A stretch of DNA of 44,596 nucleotides from positions 1 through 44,596 of the IMG/VR virus record IMGVR_UViG_3300034198_030863. One strand, written 5' to 3'. A program made the position numbers and the translations under genes. The DNA comes from a virus. The notes beneath the pieces were generated by a model. The model did no database searches, was not told the origin of the DNA, and saw nothing but the letters and a program-made list of their open reading frames with translations. Of the stretch, positions 17,522 to 24,708 are shown piece after piece (position 1 is the stretch's first letter; each line of letters opens with the position of its first letter).

Positions 17522-19315
17522 ACAATCAATGCTGCCATTACTATGTTACACTTCATTACATTCAATAATGATAAGAATATTATGATTGTAGCGAATATCA
17601 GGGGTACTACAATTGAAATTATTGATAAAATAAAAAATATTTATGTTCAATTACCATTTTTTCTAAAATCCGGTATTAAAAATTGGAATCAACAATCTAT
17701 CATTTTTGAAAATGGATGTCGAATAAAATCTTCAGCAAGAAGTAAAACTCCAGCAATCGGTTTTACCATTGACTTTCTTTACCTTGATGAATTTGCACAT
17801 ATTCCATCTAATATTATTGAGCCTTATTATACTGCTGCCTTTCCAACCGTATCTGCAATTGAAAATTCAAAGATTATTATCACTTCAACACCAAATGGAA
17901 TGAATTTATTCTATAAGTTATTGACTAATGCTGAGAGACCTGAGGGTGATCCTTTGAAGAATAACTATAAGGCAATGAGGGTTTATTGGTACCAAGTCCC
18001 GGGTAGATTTGTTACATATTTTAGATTAAATAATCATAGACTTTATGAAAACGGATTGACAAAAGAAGAAGTTTTTAATCAAGTTATTGAAGAATTTTCT
18101 GAAATTACCAAGGTTGAAATGAAATTCATACCAGATTTAACAAAGGATGTTATTTACATTTATAATAATGAAAATTGCTCGGATATAGATGTTAAAAAAT
18201 TTATTGTCCGAAAAGAAGATAGAGAAATTTCTATACATTCTATAGCTGAAGTTACGACTTGGAAAGAAGAAGCTATTAAAGATATTGGTGGTGAGGATGC
18301 TTTCAATCAAGAATATGGATTAAGATTTATAAACGCTACAAGATCTTTACTTAATGAGAATATTATAGAACATCTATTAAATAATAAAAAACCTTTTATT
18401 TATAGGGACATTGAGGAGTTAGATAAAAAGTTAAAATTCTCTTATGGTGATTTGAAATGGATTGATGACGAGGATGTCTTTTTACCTGAACAAAGAAAAT
18501 CTGTAAAGGGTACAATCTCTATCGATATTTCTGAAGGGTTAGGTCAAGATTATTCGATAATTAATATTTTCAAAATTAGGGAAAAATCAGATGATGTTAT
18601 TGAATCACAGAAATTTAAGTATACACATTTAGCAGACTTTTTCTGCTTAGAACAAATTGGAATTTATAGATGTAATTACGCTTCTGTTAAACAATTAGCA
18701 GAGATTTTTTATCTTTTAGCTTTTGAATACTTTGATTATGAGAATTTCAAAGTTGTTTTAGAATTAAATAATTATGGTAATGAATTCTTAGCACATTTAC
18801 CTCACGTCTTTGAAGGAAAAAATAATTATGGTTCTAGTATATTTTTTAGGTATAAACATCGAGCAGATTCACCTGAAGAAAAAGTTGGATTAAAAGTTGG
18901 TGAGAATAAAAATATGTTAGTAAAGGATTATCAAGAAGCAATGGAAAAGAAAAATTTCATTGTTACCAATGAAGATAATATTCGAGAAATTACGACTTTT
19001 GTTAAACATATCACTTCTGCTGGTAATATTAGATATGCTGCAGATATAGGGCACGATGATACAGTTATGTCTTTAGTAAATGCTGCTTCAGTATTTTCAA
19101 AGTTTGATTTTAGAGAAATGGTAGACGATTACGCAAACTCTATTGTAAGTAAAGAGAAGTTAACCTACTGGAATCAAATTTTAAAACAAGTTGAATACAC
19201 TGAGATCACTGATTATCAGAGTATATTGGATGTGAATAGAAAAAGAAGAATGGCAGAACAACTTAGAAATATGAATACTAAGATTCTTGGAAACAATAAT
19301 TATGGTAGGTGGTAG
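17072..19315 (+). CDS. 17: Split-intein C-fragment fused to large terminase C-terminal part
   Basis: 747 residues from a GTG at 17072: an in-frame stop lies at 17045, no ATG lies between, and no Met occurs in the first ~120 codons. Residues 1-150 are the intein C-fragment. Thr151 (17522) begins the extein and restores the Walker A as GK-T. The terminase continues with Walker B FLYLDEFAH (about 235-243), the coupling motif IIITSTPNG, and the RNase H-like nuclease with three acidic motifs: SIDISEGLGQDYS (about 483), VVLELNNYGNEF (about 563) and GHDDTVMSLV (about 660). These match D401, E458 and D542 of T4 gp17. The product translocates DNA into the prohead and cuts concatemers. GTG start and A-rich leader suggest modest expression. 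All catalytic residues needed after splicing are present. Confidence 0.9.
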   Translation: MKEFIRRILIKFIYFLIEIIEKIEFRERDLDEEDVSKKILNTISNLNFKVLSDSGFVDCTDIHITQPYRVYFVSLENGYFLEAADNHILFDKDFEEIFVKDLKIGDFVHTDCGLIAVKTVKRMNRKQSMFDLSIDHPEHRFFTNGILSHNTINAAITMLHFITFNNDKNIMIVANIRGTTIEIIDKIKNIYVQLPFFLKSGIKNWNQQSIIFENGCRIKSSARSKTPAIGFTIDFLYLDEFAHIPSNIIEPYYTAAFPTVSAIENSKIIITSTPNGMNLFYKLLTNAERPEGDPLKNNYKAMRVYWYQVPGRFVTYFRLNNHRLYENGLTKEEVFNQVIEEFSEITKVEMKFIPDLTKDVIYIYNNENCSDIDVKKFIVRKEDREISIHSIAEVTTWKEEAIKDIGGEDAFNQEYGLRFINATRSLLNENIIEHLLNNKKPFIYRDIEELDKKLKFSYGDLKWIDDEDVFLPEQRKSVKGTISIDISEGLGQDYSIINIFKIREKSDDVIESQKFKYTHLADFFCLEQIGIYRCNYASVKQLAEIFYLLAFEYFDYENFKVVLELNNYGNEFLAHLPHVFEGKNNYGSSIFFRYKHRADSPEEKVGLKVGENKNMLVKDYQEAMEKKNFIVTNEDNIREITTFVKHITSAGNIRYAADIGHDDTVMSLVNAASVFSKFDFREMVDDYANSIVSKEKLTYWNQILKQVEYTEITDYQSILDVNRKRRMAEQLRNMNTKILGNNNYGRW

Positions 19316-19338
19316 CACTTCAACAACTTTATGGAAGT

Positions 19339-19396
19339 ATAAAGGCATGAATCTACCTTCTTTTTGTTGACACAATGTGCTGATTCATGCCTTTAT
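19339..19396. repeat. 15-bp perfect inverted repeat between convergent genes
   Basis: ATAAAGGCATGAATC (19339-19353) and GATTCATGCCTTTAT (19382-19396) enclose a 28-nt loop that itself can form TTGT-TGAC-ACAA. It lies between the ends of terminase (+) and clpS (-). A bidirectional terminator or processing hairpin is possible, but there is no strong T-run. Confidence 0.6.
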
Positions 19397-19429
19397 TTGA
19401 AAAGTATTCTATTATTACTCAAGATTTTT

Positions 19430-19711
19430 TTAAGCTAATTCCATAGTCACTGTCAATCCAGCACTTTTAAGTAAATTATACATTTTTTTGATTGTTTCTT
19501 GATCACCTCTTTTCACATCACATTTTCCAGTATAATGCACTAGAATAGCACATTGATTTGCTTGTTCTACTTCGTGTTTGCAATATTTAACAAGACATTC
19601 AATGACAAACTCAAAGGTATTAAAGTCATCGTTGTGAAGCATTAAAATGTAGGGTTTAGATAAAATTTCGTCTAATTTTTCTTCTGTTTTTGATCTTGTA
19701 ATTGTACTCAT
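19430..19711 (-). CDS. clpS: ClpS, ATP-dependent Clp protease adaptor
   Basis: 93 residues, close to cellular ClpS length. It has the core YILMLHNDDFNTFEFVIECL with the N-degron-binding N-D-D, then a helix with HEVEQANQCAILVHYTGKC, whose second conserved His lines the pocket. It ends with a beta-alpha-beta unit (LLKSAGLTVTMELA). The FNTFEFVIE and QAEQC...VHYKGKC-like patterns are those of Bacteroidota ClpS, which suggests capture from the host phylum. ClpS hands proteins bearing bulky hydrophobic N-terminal residues to ClpAP and can block other substrates. A phage copy may redirect host proteolysis; that role is inference. Upstream, a TGTATATA box at about 19731 is a candidate promoter. Confidence 0.92.
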   Translation of the reverse strand: MSTITRSKTEEKLDEILSKPYILMLHNDDFNTFEFVIECLVKYCKHEVEQANQCAILVHYTGKCDVKRGDQETIKKMYNLLKSAGLTVTMELA

Positions 19712-19812
19712 AGTTTTATTTTTATTTATTATGTATATATTTTTTTAAAGAAGTTTAAAATTTGAATATATAGAAACAAAATTACACATTAATTTTTAAA
19801 AAACAAATTTTT

Positions 19813-20232
19813 ATGAAAATAGATTTAAAATTAATAATTATTATACTTCTTTCTCTACTTTCAGTTTTCTTTTTTTTCTTATACATCAATTCTAATGATG
19901 ATATTTTAGCAGCAGAAAATAGAAGATTAATGAAAGAAGTAAAATTGATCGAAAAACAGAGAGATTCTTTGGCAAAAGAACGCAATTATCTAAGAGTTGA
20001 ATTTGACAAAATTGAAAACCAAATCAAAGAAAGAGATAATAAAATTTCTGCTTTAGGTCAGAGGCTAATAGATTCGAAAAAAGAATTGGATTCAGTTAAA
20101 AACCAATTGAAAGATTTTTTAGATCAAATGGATAAAATAAATAAGGAAATAGAAAGAATTAAAAAATTTCCACCAAAAAGAGAGGGAGAAGACTTGATTA
20201 ATTCTTTAACAAAAAAAATGGAAGAAAAATGA
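19813..20232 (+). CDS. Membrane-anchored coiled-coil protein (possible inner-membrane spanin)
   Basis: 139 residues. Residues 5-24 (LKLIIIILLSLLSVFFFFLY) form one N-terminal transmembrane helix with few flanking charges. The rest is a long charged coiled coil (about 35-120), then a Pro-containing KKFPPKREGEDL tail. This topology (short cytoplasmic start, single helix, periplasmic coiled coil) is that of i-spanins such as lambda Rz. It overlaps the next gene by 4 nt (ATGA), as Rz/Rz1-type pairs often do. Spanin function is inference. No holin or lysozyme is adjacent. Confidence 0.55.
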   Translation: MKIDLKLIIIILLSLLSVFFFFLYINSNDDILAAENRRLMKEVKLIEKQRDSLAKERNYLRVEFDKIENQIKERDNKISALGQRLIDSKKELDSVKNQLKDFLDQMDKINKEIERIKKFPPKREGEDLINSLTKKMEEK

Positions 20233-20771
20233 AATATTTATTAGCTATACTTTTCTCTATCTCTATTGGAGGGACATTATTTTCACAAAGAAGTTTAGAA
20301 ATTGACACTATACCGGAAAAAATAGAACAATACCCGGCATGGTTCATACACAAAGGTGATACGGTTGGCTTAATTTTCACTGTAGAACAGGTTCAAAAGA
20401 TAGATTCGGATATGGAACTACTTTCTTGGCTTGAAAAAAAAGGATTTACCTGCGACTCCACAATATCTGTTTATATCAAGGTTATTGATGAGTATAAAAA
20501 ACAGGTAACAATTTTTGAGACAACTATTTCTGAGCTAAAAAATCAAATATCAGACAAGAATAGTCAAATCAACAATCTGAAAAAGACGGTTCAAAATTGG
20601 GAGAACGATTTTAAATTAGCCGAGGAAGAGATTTTAAAACTCAAAAGTGTAATCACGAATTCTAATATAAGAATACTGAATCTAAAAACACAAAGAAATT
20701 TATCTATTGGTGGTGGAGTTTTAGTTGCTACTGCAGCTACATTAATTACATATTTTATATTAATTAAGTAA
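20229..20771 (+). CDS. Exported coiled-coil protein with C-terminal membrane helix
   Basis: 180 residues. Signal peptide MKYLLAILFSISIGGTLFSQ ends in FSQ, a cleavage context common in Flavobacteriia. No lipobox Cys is present. A mature domain of about 65 residues follows, then a coiled coil (about 90-155) and a C-terminal hydrophobic helix (GGGVLVATAATLITYFILI). It is anchored at the C-terminus with the coiled coil in the periplasm. It is translationally coupled to the upstream coiled-coil gene, and the two may act together at the envelope. A lysis or superinfection role is possible but unproven. Confidence 0.55.
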   Translation: MKYLLAILFSISIGGTLFSQRSLEIDTIPEKIEQYPAWFIHKGDTVGLIFTVEQVQKIDSDMELLSWLEKKGFTCDSTISVYIKVIDEYKKQVTIFETTISELKNQISDKNSQINNLKKTVQNWENDFKLAEEEILKLKSVITNSNIRILNLKTQRNLSIGGGVLVATAATLITYFILIK

Positions 20772-20823
20772 TTTTGAGTTTTAGAATATAATATATAGTA
20801 TATAAAAATAAAAATTTTAGAAA

Positions 20824-21489
20824 ATGAAACACATTAGAAATTTCGAAGGTTATAAAAACAAAAGAAGAAGAGACGATATTATTAAAGAATCTGTTCTACA
20901 AGTTAATGATATTTACAAAGTTAGAACTATGATTGATATTCCTCAATCACTTATTAACTCTTATGTTAAAAAAGTAAAAGAAACATCTGGAAAAAATTTA
21001 CGTCAATATTTTGGTGATGTGGATATCGCTGAAGAAATTGTAAAATTCATTGCTATGACTCAGCTTGATTCAGAAAAGATACCCGCTAACGCACTATTAG
21101 GCGGACAATCTCAGGCACAATCACAATCTCAAGTACAAGTACAAACATCACAAACTCAGGGTCAAGCACAAACACAGACACAGGAAGAGGATGATTTCGA
21201 AGATGTACAATCTCAAGGACAAGGTCAAGGACAGGGTCAAGGACAAGGTCAAGGACAGGGTCAAGGACAAGGTCAAGGACAAGGTCAAGGACAGGGTCAA
21301 GGACAAGGTCAAGGACAAGGTCAAGGACAGGGTCAAGGACAGGGTCAAGGACAGGGTCAAGGACAGGGTCAAGGACAGGGTCAAGGACAGGGTCAAGGAC
21401 AGGGTCAAGGACAAGGTCAAGGACAGGGTCAAGGACAAGGTCAAGGACAAGCACAATCACAGGAACTTCCAGAGGAAGAAGAAGATTAG
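20824..21489 (+). CDS. Low-complexity Gln-Gly repeat protein
   Basis: 221 residues. The N-terminal ~95 residues are folded-looking (MKHIRNFEGYKNKRRRDD, then DIPQSLINSYVKKVKET). They are followed by a Gln-rich Q-S/Q-A/Q-V segment, an acidic spacer EEDDFEDV, thirty-nine consecutive Gln-Gly dipeptides (21214-21447) and an acidic end (ELPEEEED). The repeat is certainly disordered. The start resembles the short F-rich N-termini seen on other possible head proteins of this phage. Preceded by TATATAGTATATAAAA and followed by a terminator, so a single-gene unit. Function unknown; an internal head or condensate-forming protein is speculative. Confidence 0.7.
   Translation: MKHIRNFEGYKNKRRRDDIIKESVLQVNDIYKVRTMIDIPQSLINSYVKKVKETSGKNLRQYFGDVDIAEEIVKFIAMTQLDSEKIPANALLGGQSQAQSQSQVQVQTSQTQGQAQTQTQEEDDFEDVQSQGQGQGQGQGQGQGQGQGQGQGQGQGQGQGQGQGQGQGQGQGQGQGQGQGQGQGQGQGQGQGQGQGQGQGQGQGQGQGQAQSQELPEEEED
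21214..21447 (+). repeat. Gln-Gly dipeptide repeat, 12-bp minisatellite
   Basis: 234 nt made of CAAGGTCAAGGA/CAGGGTCAAGGA units encode (QG)39. Codons alternate GGT and GGA for Gly, and CAA and CAG vary, so the period is 12 bp and not 6. The array looks maintained by slippage or unequal recombination. Confidence 0.95.
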
Positions 21490-21510
21490 TAAAAAAAATT
21501 ATAACATATA

Positions 21511-21541
21511 AAAAAACACCGAATTTTCTCGGTGTTTTTTT
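21511..21541 (+). terminator. Hairpin terminator
   Basis: AAAAAACACCGA, loop ATTTTC, TCGGTGTTTTTT (21529-21540). It ends the Gln-Gly gene. Confidence 0.85.
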
Positions 21542-21573
21542 ATTTTCAATATATTAAATTAATATATAGACAT

Positions 21574-22191
21574 ATGAAATACCTAAGTCAATATAAAGAT
21601 TTTGATAACGAGTCTATATTACTAATAATAGATGTTCAAAAAAGTTTTAGTGAATTCTTCACAGATAATTACGTAAAGCAATTAAAAGAATATTGTAGGG
21701 ATTTTGACAAAGTTTATCAGGTTTATGATAACCATGTAGAGGGTAAAAATCCAGATAAAGATTATCTTTATAAAAAAAATCCCCCTTCTCCAGTAAATGG
21801 TGATATATATAAGTTCCCAAAACAAGTCGATATTATTGAAAAAAGATATCGATATGATGTCGAGATAGATTTTTTCAAAAAAGAATTAAGTTCCTCTATG
21901 TATAAGGAGATTAAATCTCGTGAAGAAAAAAACGATATAAAAGTTGGTGAATTTTTTGAAACCAAGAATGGTACGATATTGGTTTTTATAAACAATAATC
22001 ATAATTGGTTTGAATGTCCAGTTAAACTTTTTAACTTACTTCAAGAATGGAAAGGAAAACAAGTTGTTATTGTTGGTGGTGCTGATAGAGAATGCCTTAC
22101 AGATGTTGAGGTTACAGCAAAATCTTTAGGAGTAAAAGTTAGAAGAAACGATAACTACATCTATTCTGCTCAACATTGTCCTATTAAGTAA
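21574..22191 (+). CDS. Isochorismatase/nicotinamidase-like cysteine hydrolase
   Basis: 205 residues from the ATG at 21574, which follows AATATATAGAC. It has the fold's landmarks: ILLIIDVQKSF (D20), IEKRYRYDVEIDFFKKEL (K90 a candidate catalytic Lys) and VVIVGGADRECLTDVEVTAK (C174). The classical triad of this superfamily is Asp-Lys-Cys. Members hydrolyse isochorismate, nicotinamide or related amides; the substrate here cannot be told. The region 100-135 is longer and more charged than usual. Its 3' end overlaps the convergent gp25 gene by 8 nt. Confidence 0.6.
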   Translation: MKYLSQYKDFDNESILLIIDVQKSFSEFFTDNYVKQLKEYCRDFDKVYQVYDNHVEGKNPDKDYLYKKNPPSPVNGDIYKFPKQVDIIEKRYRYDVEIDFFKKELSSSMYKEIKSREEKNDIKVGEFFETKNGTILVFINNNHNWFECPVKLFNLLQEWKGKQVVIVGGADRECLTDVEVTAKSLGVKVRRNDNYIYSAQHCPIK

Positions 22192-22570
22192 GTCTACCAA
22201 ACTGAGAATAAACATCTACATCAGCAAATTTTAGATTGACAAACATAATATCTTGAAATCGCTCAGGATCCTGCACAAAAACAACATTTAAATTATAATT
22301 TATTTGAAAAAGTTCTGGGATGTATTGTTGAATTTGTTCGTTTATTTTTTCTTTAACAAATTCAGCAGATACTTTTGTTTGATATAGTAAATCTAAGAGG
22401 TTGGCGCCAAAGTTTGGATCACCAAGAACTTCGCCTTGGTTTGTAAAAAGCATTACCTCGTATTTTTGTATTATTACATTGATTAACTCACTCTCATTTA
22501 TTTCACCAATTGTATACCTTGGATGTCCTCTATATAGTATATAAAAATCTGTAAAATCGAAAGCTGCCAT
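22184..22570 (-). CDS. 25: Baseplate wedge protein gp25
   Basis: 128 residues (T4 gp25 has 132). The core VMLFTNQGEVLGDPNFGANL is the signature of the gp25/GpW-gp25 lysozyme-like family. A helix with VKEKINEQIQQYIPEL and a final beta strand follow. gp25 joins sheath and baseplate and starts sheath polymerisation; all contractile tails have one. A TCTATATATTAA promoter-like box lies just upstream (about 22591). Confidence 0.88.
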   Translation of the reverse strand: MAAFDFTDFYILYRGHPRYTIGEINESELINVIIQKYEVMLFTNQGEVLGDPNFGANLLDLLYQTKVSAEFVKEKINEQIQQYIPELFQINYNLNVVFVQDPERFQDIMFVNLKFADVDVYSQFGRLT

Positions 22571-22616
22571 TTTAGGAAAATAAATAATTTAGTCTATATA
22601 TTAAATTACTATCCTA

Positions 22617-23594
22617 TTAGATAAATAATTCTCTAATTTTTCCGATAAGTGAAATCGATAGCACAGTTGGGTCTAAACAAGTAGATAACATATTACCATA
22701 ATTTGTTACTATATGTGTAACTTCGAATAATCTTTCGATTTTTACTTTTCTATTTTCTATACAATCTTCTACTAGTGGTTTACCCAAAAGAAAAAATATT
22801 TCATCGATTTTTTCAGCACCTAAATTATTTACAAAATGGTAAATATCCTCAAAAGTCTTAGAATTTGTGAAAATCAAATCATATAGATCATTTTTCGTTT
22901 TTAAATTTATCGTATTGCTAGTCTCTAATAATTTACCAGTTAATCTGAAGTTATCTAATTCAACTAGAATCGATCTAAAATCTGGAAATTTCTTATTAAC
23001 TATCTTTACTACTTCTTCTTTATTAATTTCAATTGACTCTTTCGGTGCAATTTCCTTTATAATTTTTTTAGCTATTTCAGTTTTTAAATATTTTTCCTCT
23101 TCTAAGTTTTGACAATCGAAATTGACTTCAACTAATCTTGAGCGAATTCCTTGAGAAACCTTGTTTATATGATTTGTAGTGAAAATAAATCTGACATTTT
23201 TTGACGAATATTCTTCAATGTAGGCTTTGAGAGCATCTTGATATTGAATGGAAGTTCTTTCGAACTCATCTAAGAAGACATATTTTATACTGTCTACATT
23301 AATTTGTTCTGTCAAATCAAACCCCATATAAACCTTGGAACAAAAATCATCAATTTTTGAACGCAAAGTATCTATTGAGGTGTAAAAAGAAGAGTTTATT
23401 TCGATATGTGGACAATTTTTTAAATATTTACCAATCAAAATTCTAGCCAGTGTAGTTTTTCCCGTACCAAAATGTCCATAAAGAATAACGTTTTGATTCA
23501 AACCTGATTTGAACACATCTTTTATTCTGGGTAATAAAATTATGTCATCTAAATTCTTTGGGCGCCATCTCTCTGATAGTAAAAGTTGTTTCAT
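22617..23594 (-). CDS. 44: Sliding-clamp loader ATPase (T4 gp44-like)
   Basis: 325 residues, T4 gp44 has 319. AAA+ domain: start LLSERWRPKNLDDIIL (RFC box II-like), Walker A YGHFGTGKTTLA (about 39-50), Walker B FLDEFERTS (about 108-116), sensor 1 RFIFTTN and arginine-finger region GIRSRLVEV, which takes the place of the SRC motif. The C-terminal ~100 residues form the collar. gp44, with gp62, loads the clamp gp45 on primed DNA for replication and, in T4, for late transcription. It is alone on the minus strand; gp62 and gp45 are not in view. Confidence 0.9.
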   Translation of the reverse strand: MKQLLLSERWRPKNLDDIILLPRIKDVFKSGLNQNVILYGHFGTGKTTLARILIGKYLKNCPHIEINSSFYTSIDTLRSKIDDFCSKVYMGFDLTEQINVDSIKYVFLDEFERTSIQYQDALKAYIEEYSSKNVRFIFTTNHINKVSQGIRSRLVEVNFDCQNLEEEKYLKTEIAKKIIKEIAPKESIEINKEEVVKIVNKKFPDFRSILVELDNFRLTGKLLETSNTINLKTKNDLYDLIFTNSKTFEDIYHFVNNLGAEKIDEIFFLLGKPLVEDCIENRKVKIERLFEVTHIVTNYGNMLSTCLDPTVLSISLIGKIRELFI

Positions 23595-23644
23595 GATAAT
23601 TTTTTAGTTTATAATTAAATTATTGAAGGAAGTTCTTGAATAAT

Positions 23645-23652
23645 TATATATA
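23645..23652 (+). promoter_or_regulatory. Candidate late promoter TATATATA box
   Basis: TATATATAC followed by AAAAAG, 39 nt before the gp15-like start at 23692. Confidence 0.4.
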
Positions 23653-23691
23653 CAAAAAGATTAAAAAATCTAAATTATTTTAAAAAAATTT

Positions 23692-24621
23692 ATGATAGGA
23701 GAAAAATTTAATTACCAAGATACCTTTTTTAGAGATTTAACTCTCTGCGTTTTAGACACTTTAGAGGGCGAAATTAGATGGGTGAATAGATTTTCTTCAG
23801 GTGATAGAGAAGTTAATGTTCCTTTTTATTATTCACTAACCGGTGACGAAAGATTTTTAATGGACTCTTTCAATGACGACATAGTGAATAGCAACAGATT
23901 TGTTGATGTTAACACAGATCAGATACCAAGAGCTCACTTAACTATGACCGGATTCGACATTCGTTCCGATGAATTTTCTAATCCAAATGTTTGGTTAAGA
24001 ATGGTTGTAGAAAATAACGACGAAATTAGAAGAGTTTTAGCCAAGATTAGAGCAGTTCCAGTAACAGTAAAATATGATATGTCAATATTACTCTCTTCTG
24101 AGATTGATATCTTCAAATGTAATCAAGCTATAATGGATACACTTTGGTTATATAGGTTTATGTATTTCGAATATAATTTCATGAATATTGATGCTGTTAT
24201 GTTGATACCTGATGGGTCACAAGTAGAAATACAAAGAGAAAAAAGTCTAACATCTGATAACACTTTGAAGATAACTCTAAGCTTTGAAGTTCAAACTTAC
24301 TATCCTGCTTTTAGAAAACCAAATTTGAGAGATTTACAATCTGGTCAATTTTTTGGTAACTACCCTTGGTCAAATGTAAATTCTTCTTTATCAAATAGAT
24401 ATAATGATAATGGAACACCAGGAACTAATGGTCCCAGTTCAACAGTGACAGGTCCGAATGGACAGCCACTAAGTAGTACATCAAATAATGATGGTAGAAC
24501 AGACCTTATATTTTCACCTAAACGAACAAGATGGTATTTAAATTTACTTGAAGTTACCGGGAGAGGTACTGCAAGAGAAACTAACGAAAATAATGATAAT
24601 GATATAAATTCACAAAATTGA
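23692..24621 (+). CDS. 15: Tail completion/sheath stabiliser (T4 gp15-like)
   Basis: 309 residues, T4 gp15 has 272. Shared layout: FFRDLTLCVLDTLEGEI start, REVNVPFYYS strand, DQIPRAHLTMTGFDI (T4 has an LPRINLHLVDF stretch), VPVTVKYDMSILL and a C-terminal LKITLSFEVQTYYPAF, then a Pro/Gly/Asn-rich disordered tail. gp15 caps the finished tail and binds the head neck. It is a one-gene plus-strand unit after a TATATATA box. Assigned by motif order, not by alignment. Confidence 0.7.
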   Translation: MIGEKFNYQDTFFRDLTLCVLDTLEGEIRWVNRFSSGDREVNVPFYYSLTGDERFLMDSFNDDIVNSNRFVDVNTDQIPRAHLTMTGFDIRSDEFSNPNVWLRMVVENNDEIRRVLAKIRAVPVTVKYDMSILLSSEIDIFKCNQAIMDTLWLYRFMYFEYNFMNIDAVMLIPDGSQVEIQREKSLTSDNTLKITLSFEVQTYYPAFRKPNLRDLQSGQFFGNYPWSNVNSSLSNRYNDNGTPGTNGPSSTVTGPNGQPLSSTSNNDGRTDLIFSPKRTRWYLNLLEVTGRGTARETNENNDNDINSQN

Positions 24622-24708
24622 ATTTAATATATAGTAATAATAAATACAAAAAGTGAAAAAAATGACTTTTTGTATATAATATATACATTAAAAATAATGA
24701 TAGTTAAT

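Noticed and set aside
21086-21511. Long open frames antisense to, and in another frame of, the Gln-Gly repeat
   Set aside because: They are by-products of the 12-bp repeat (Leu-Asp/Leu-Thr or Lys-Asp-Arg-Val runs) and have no start signals of their own.
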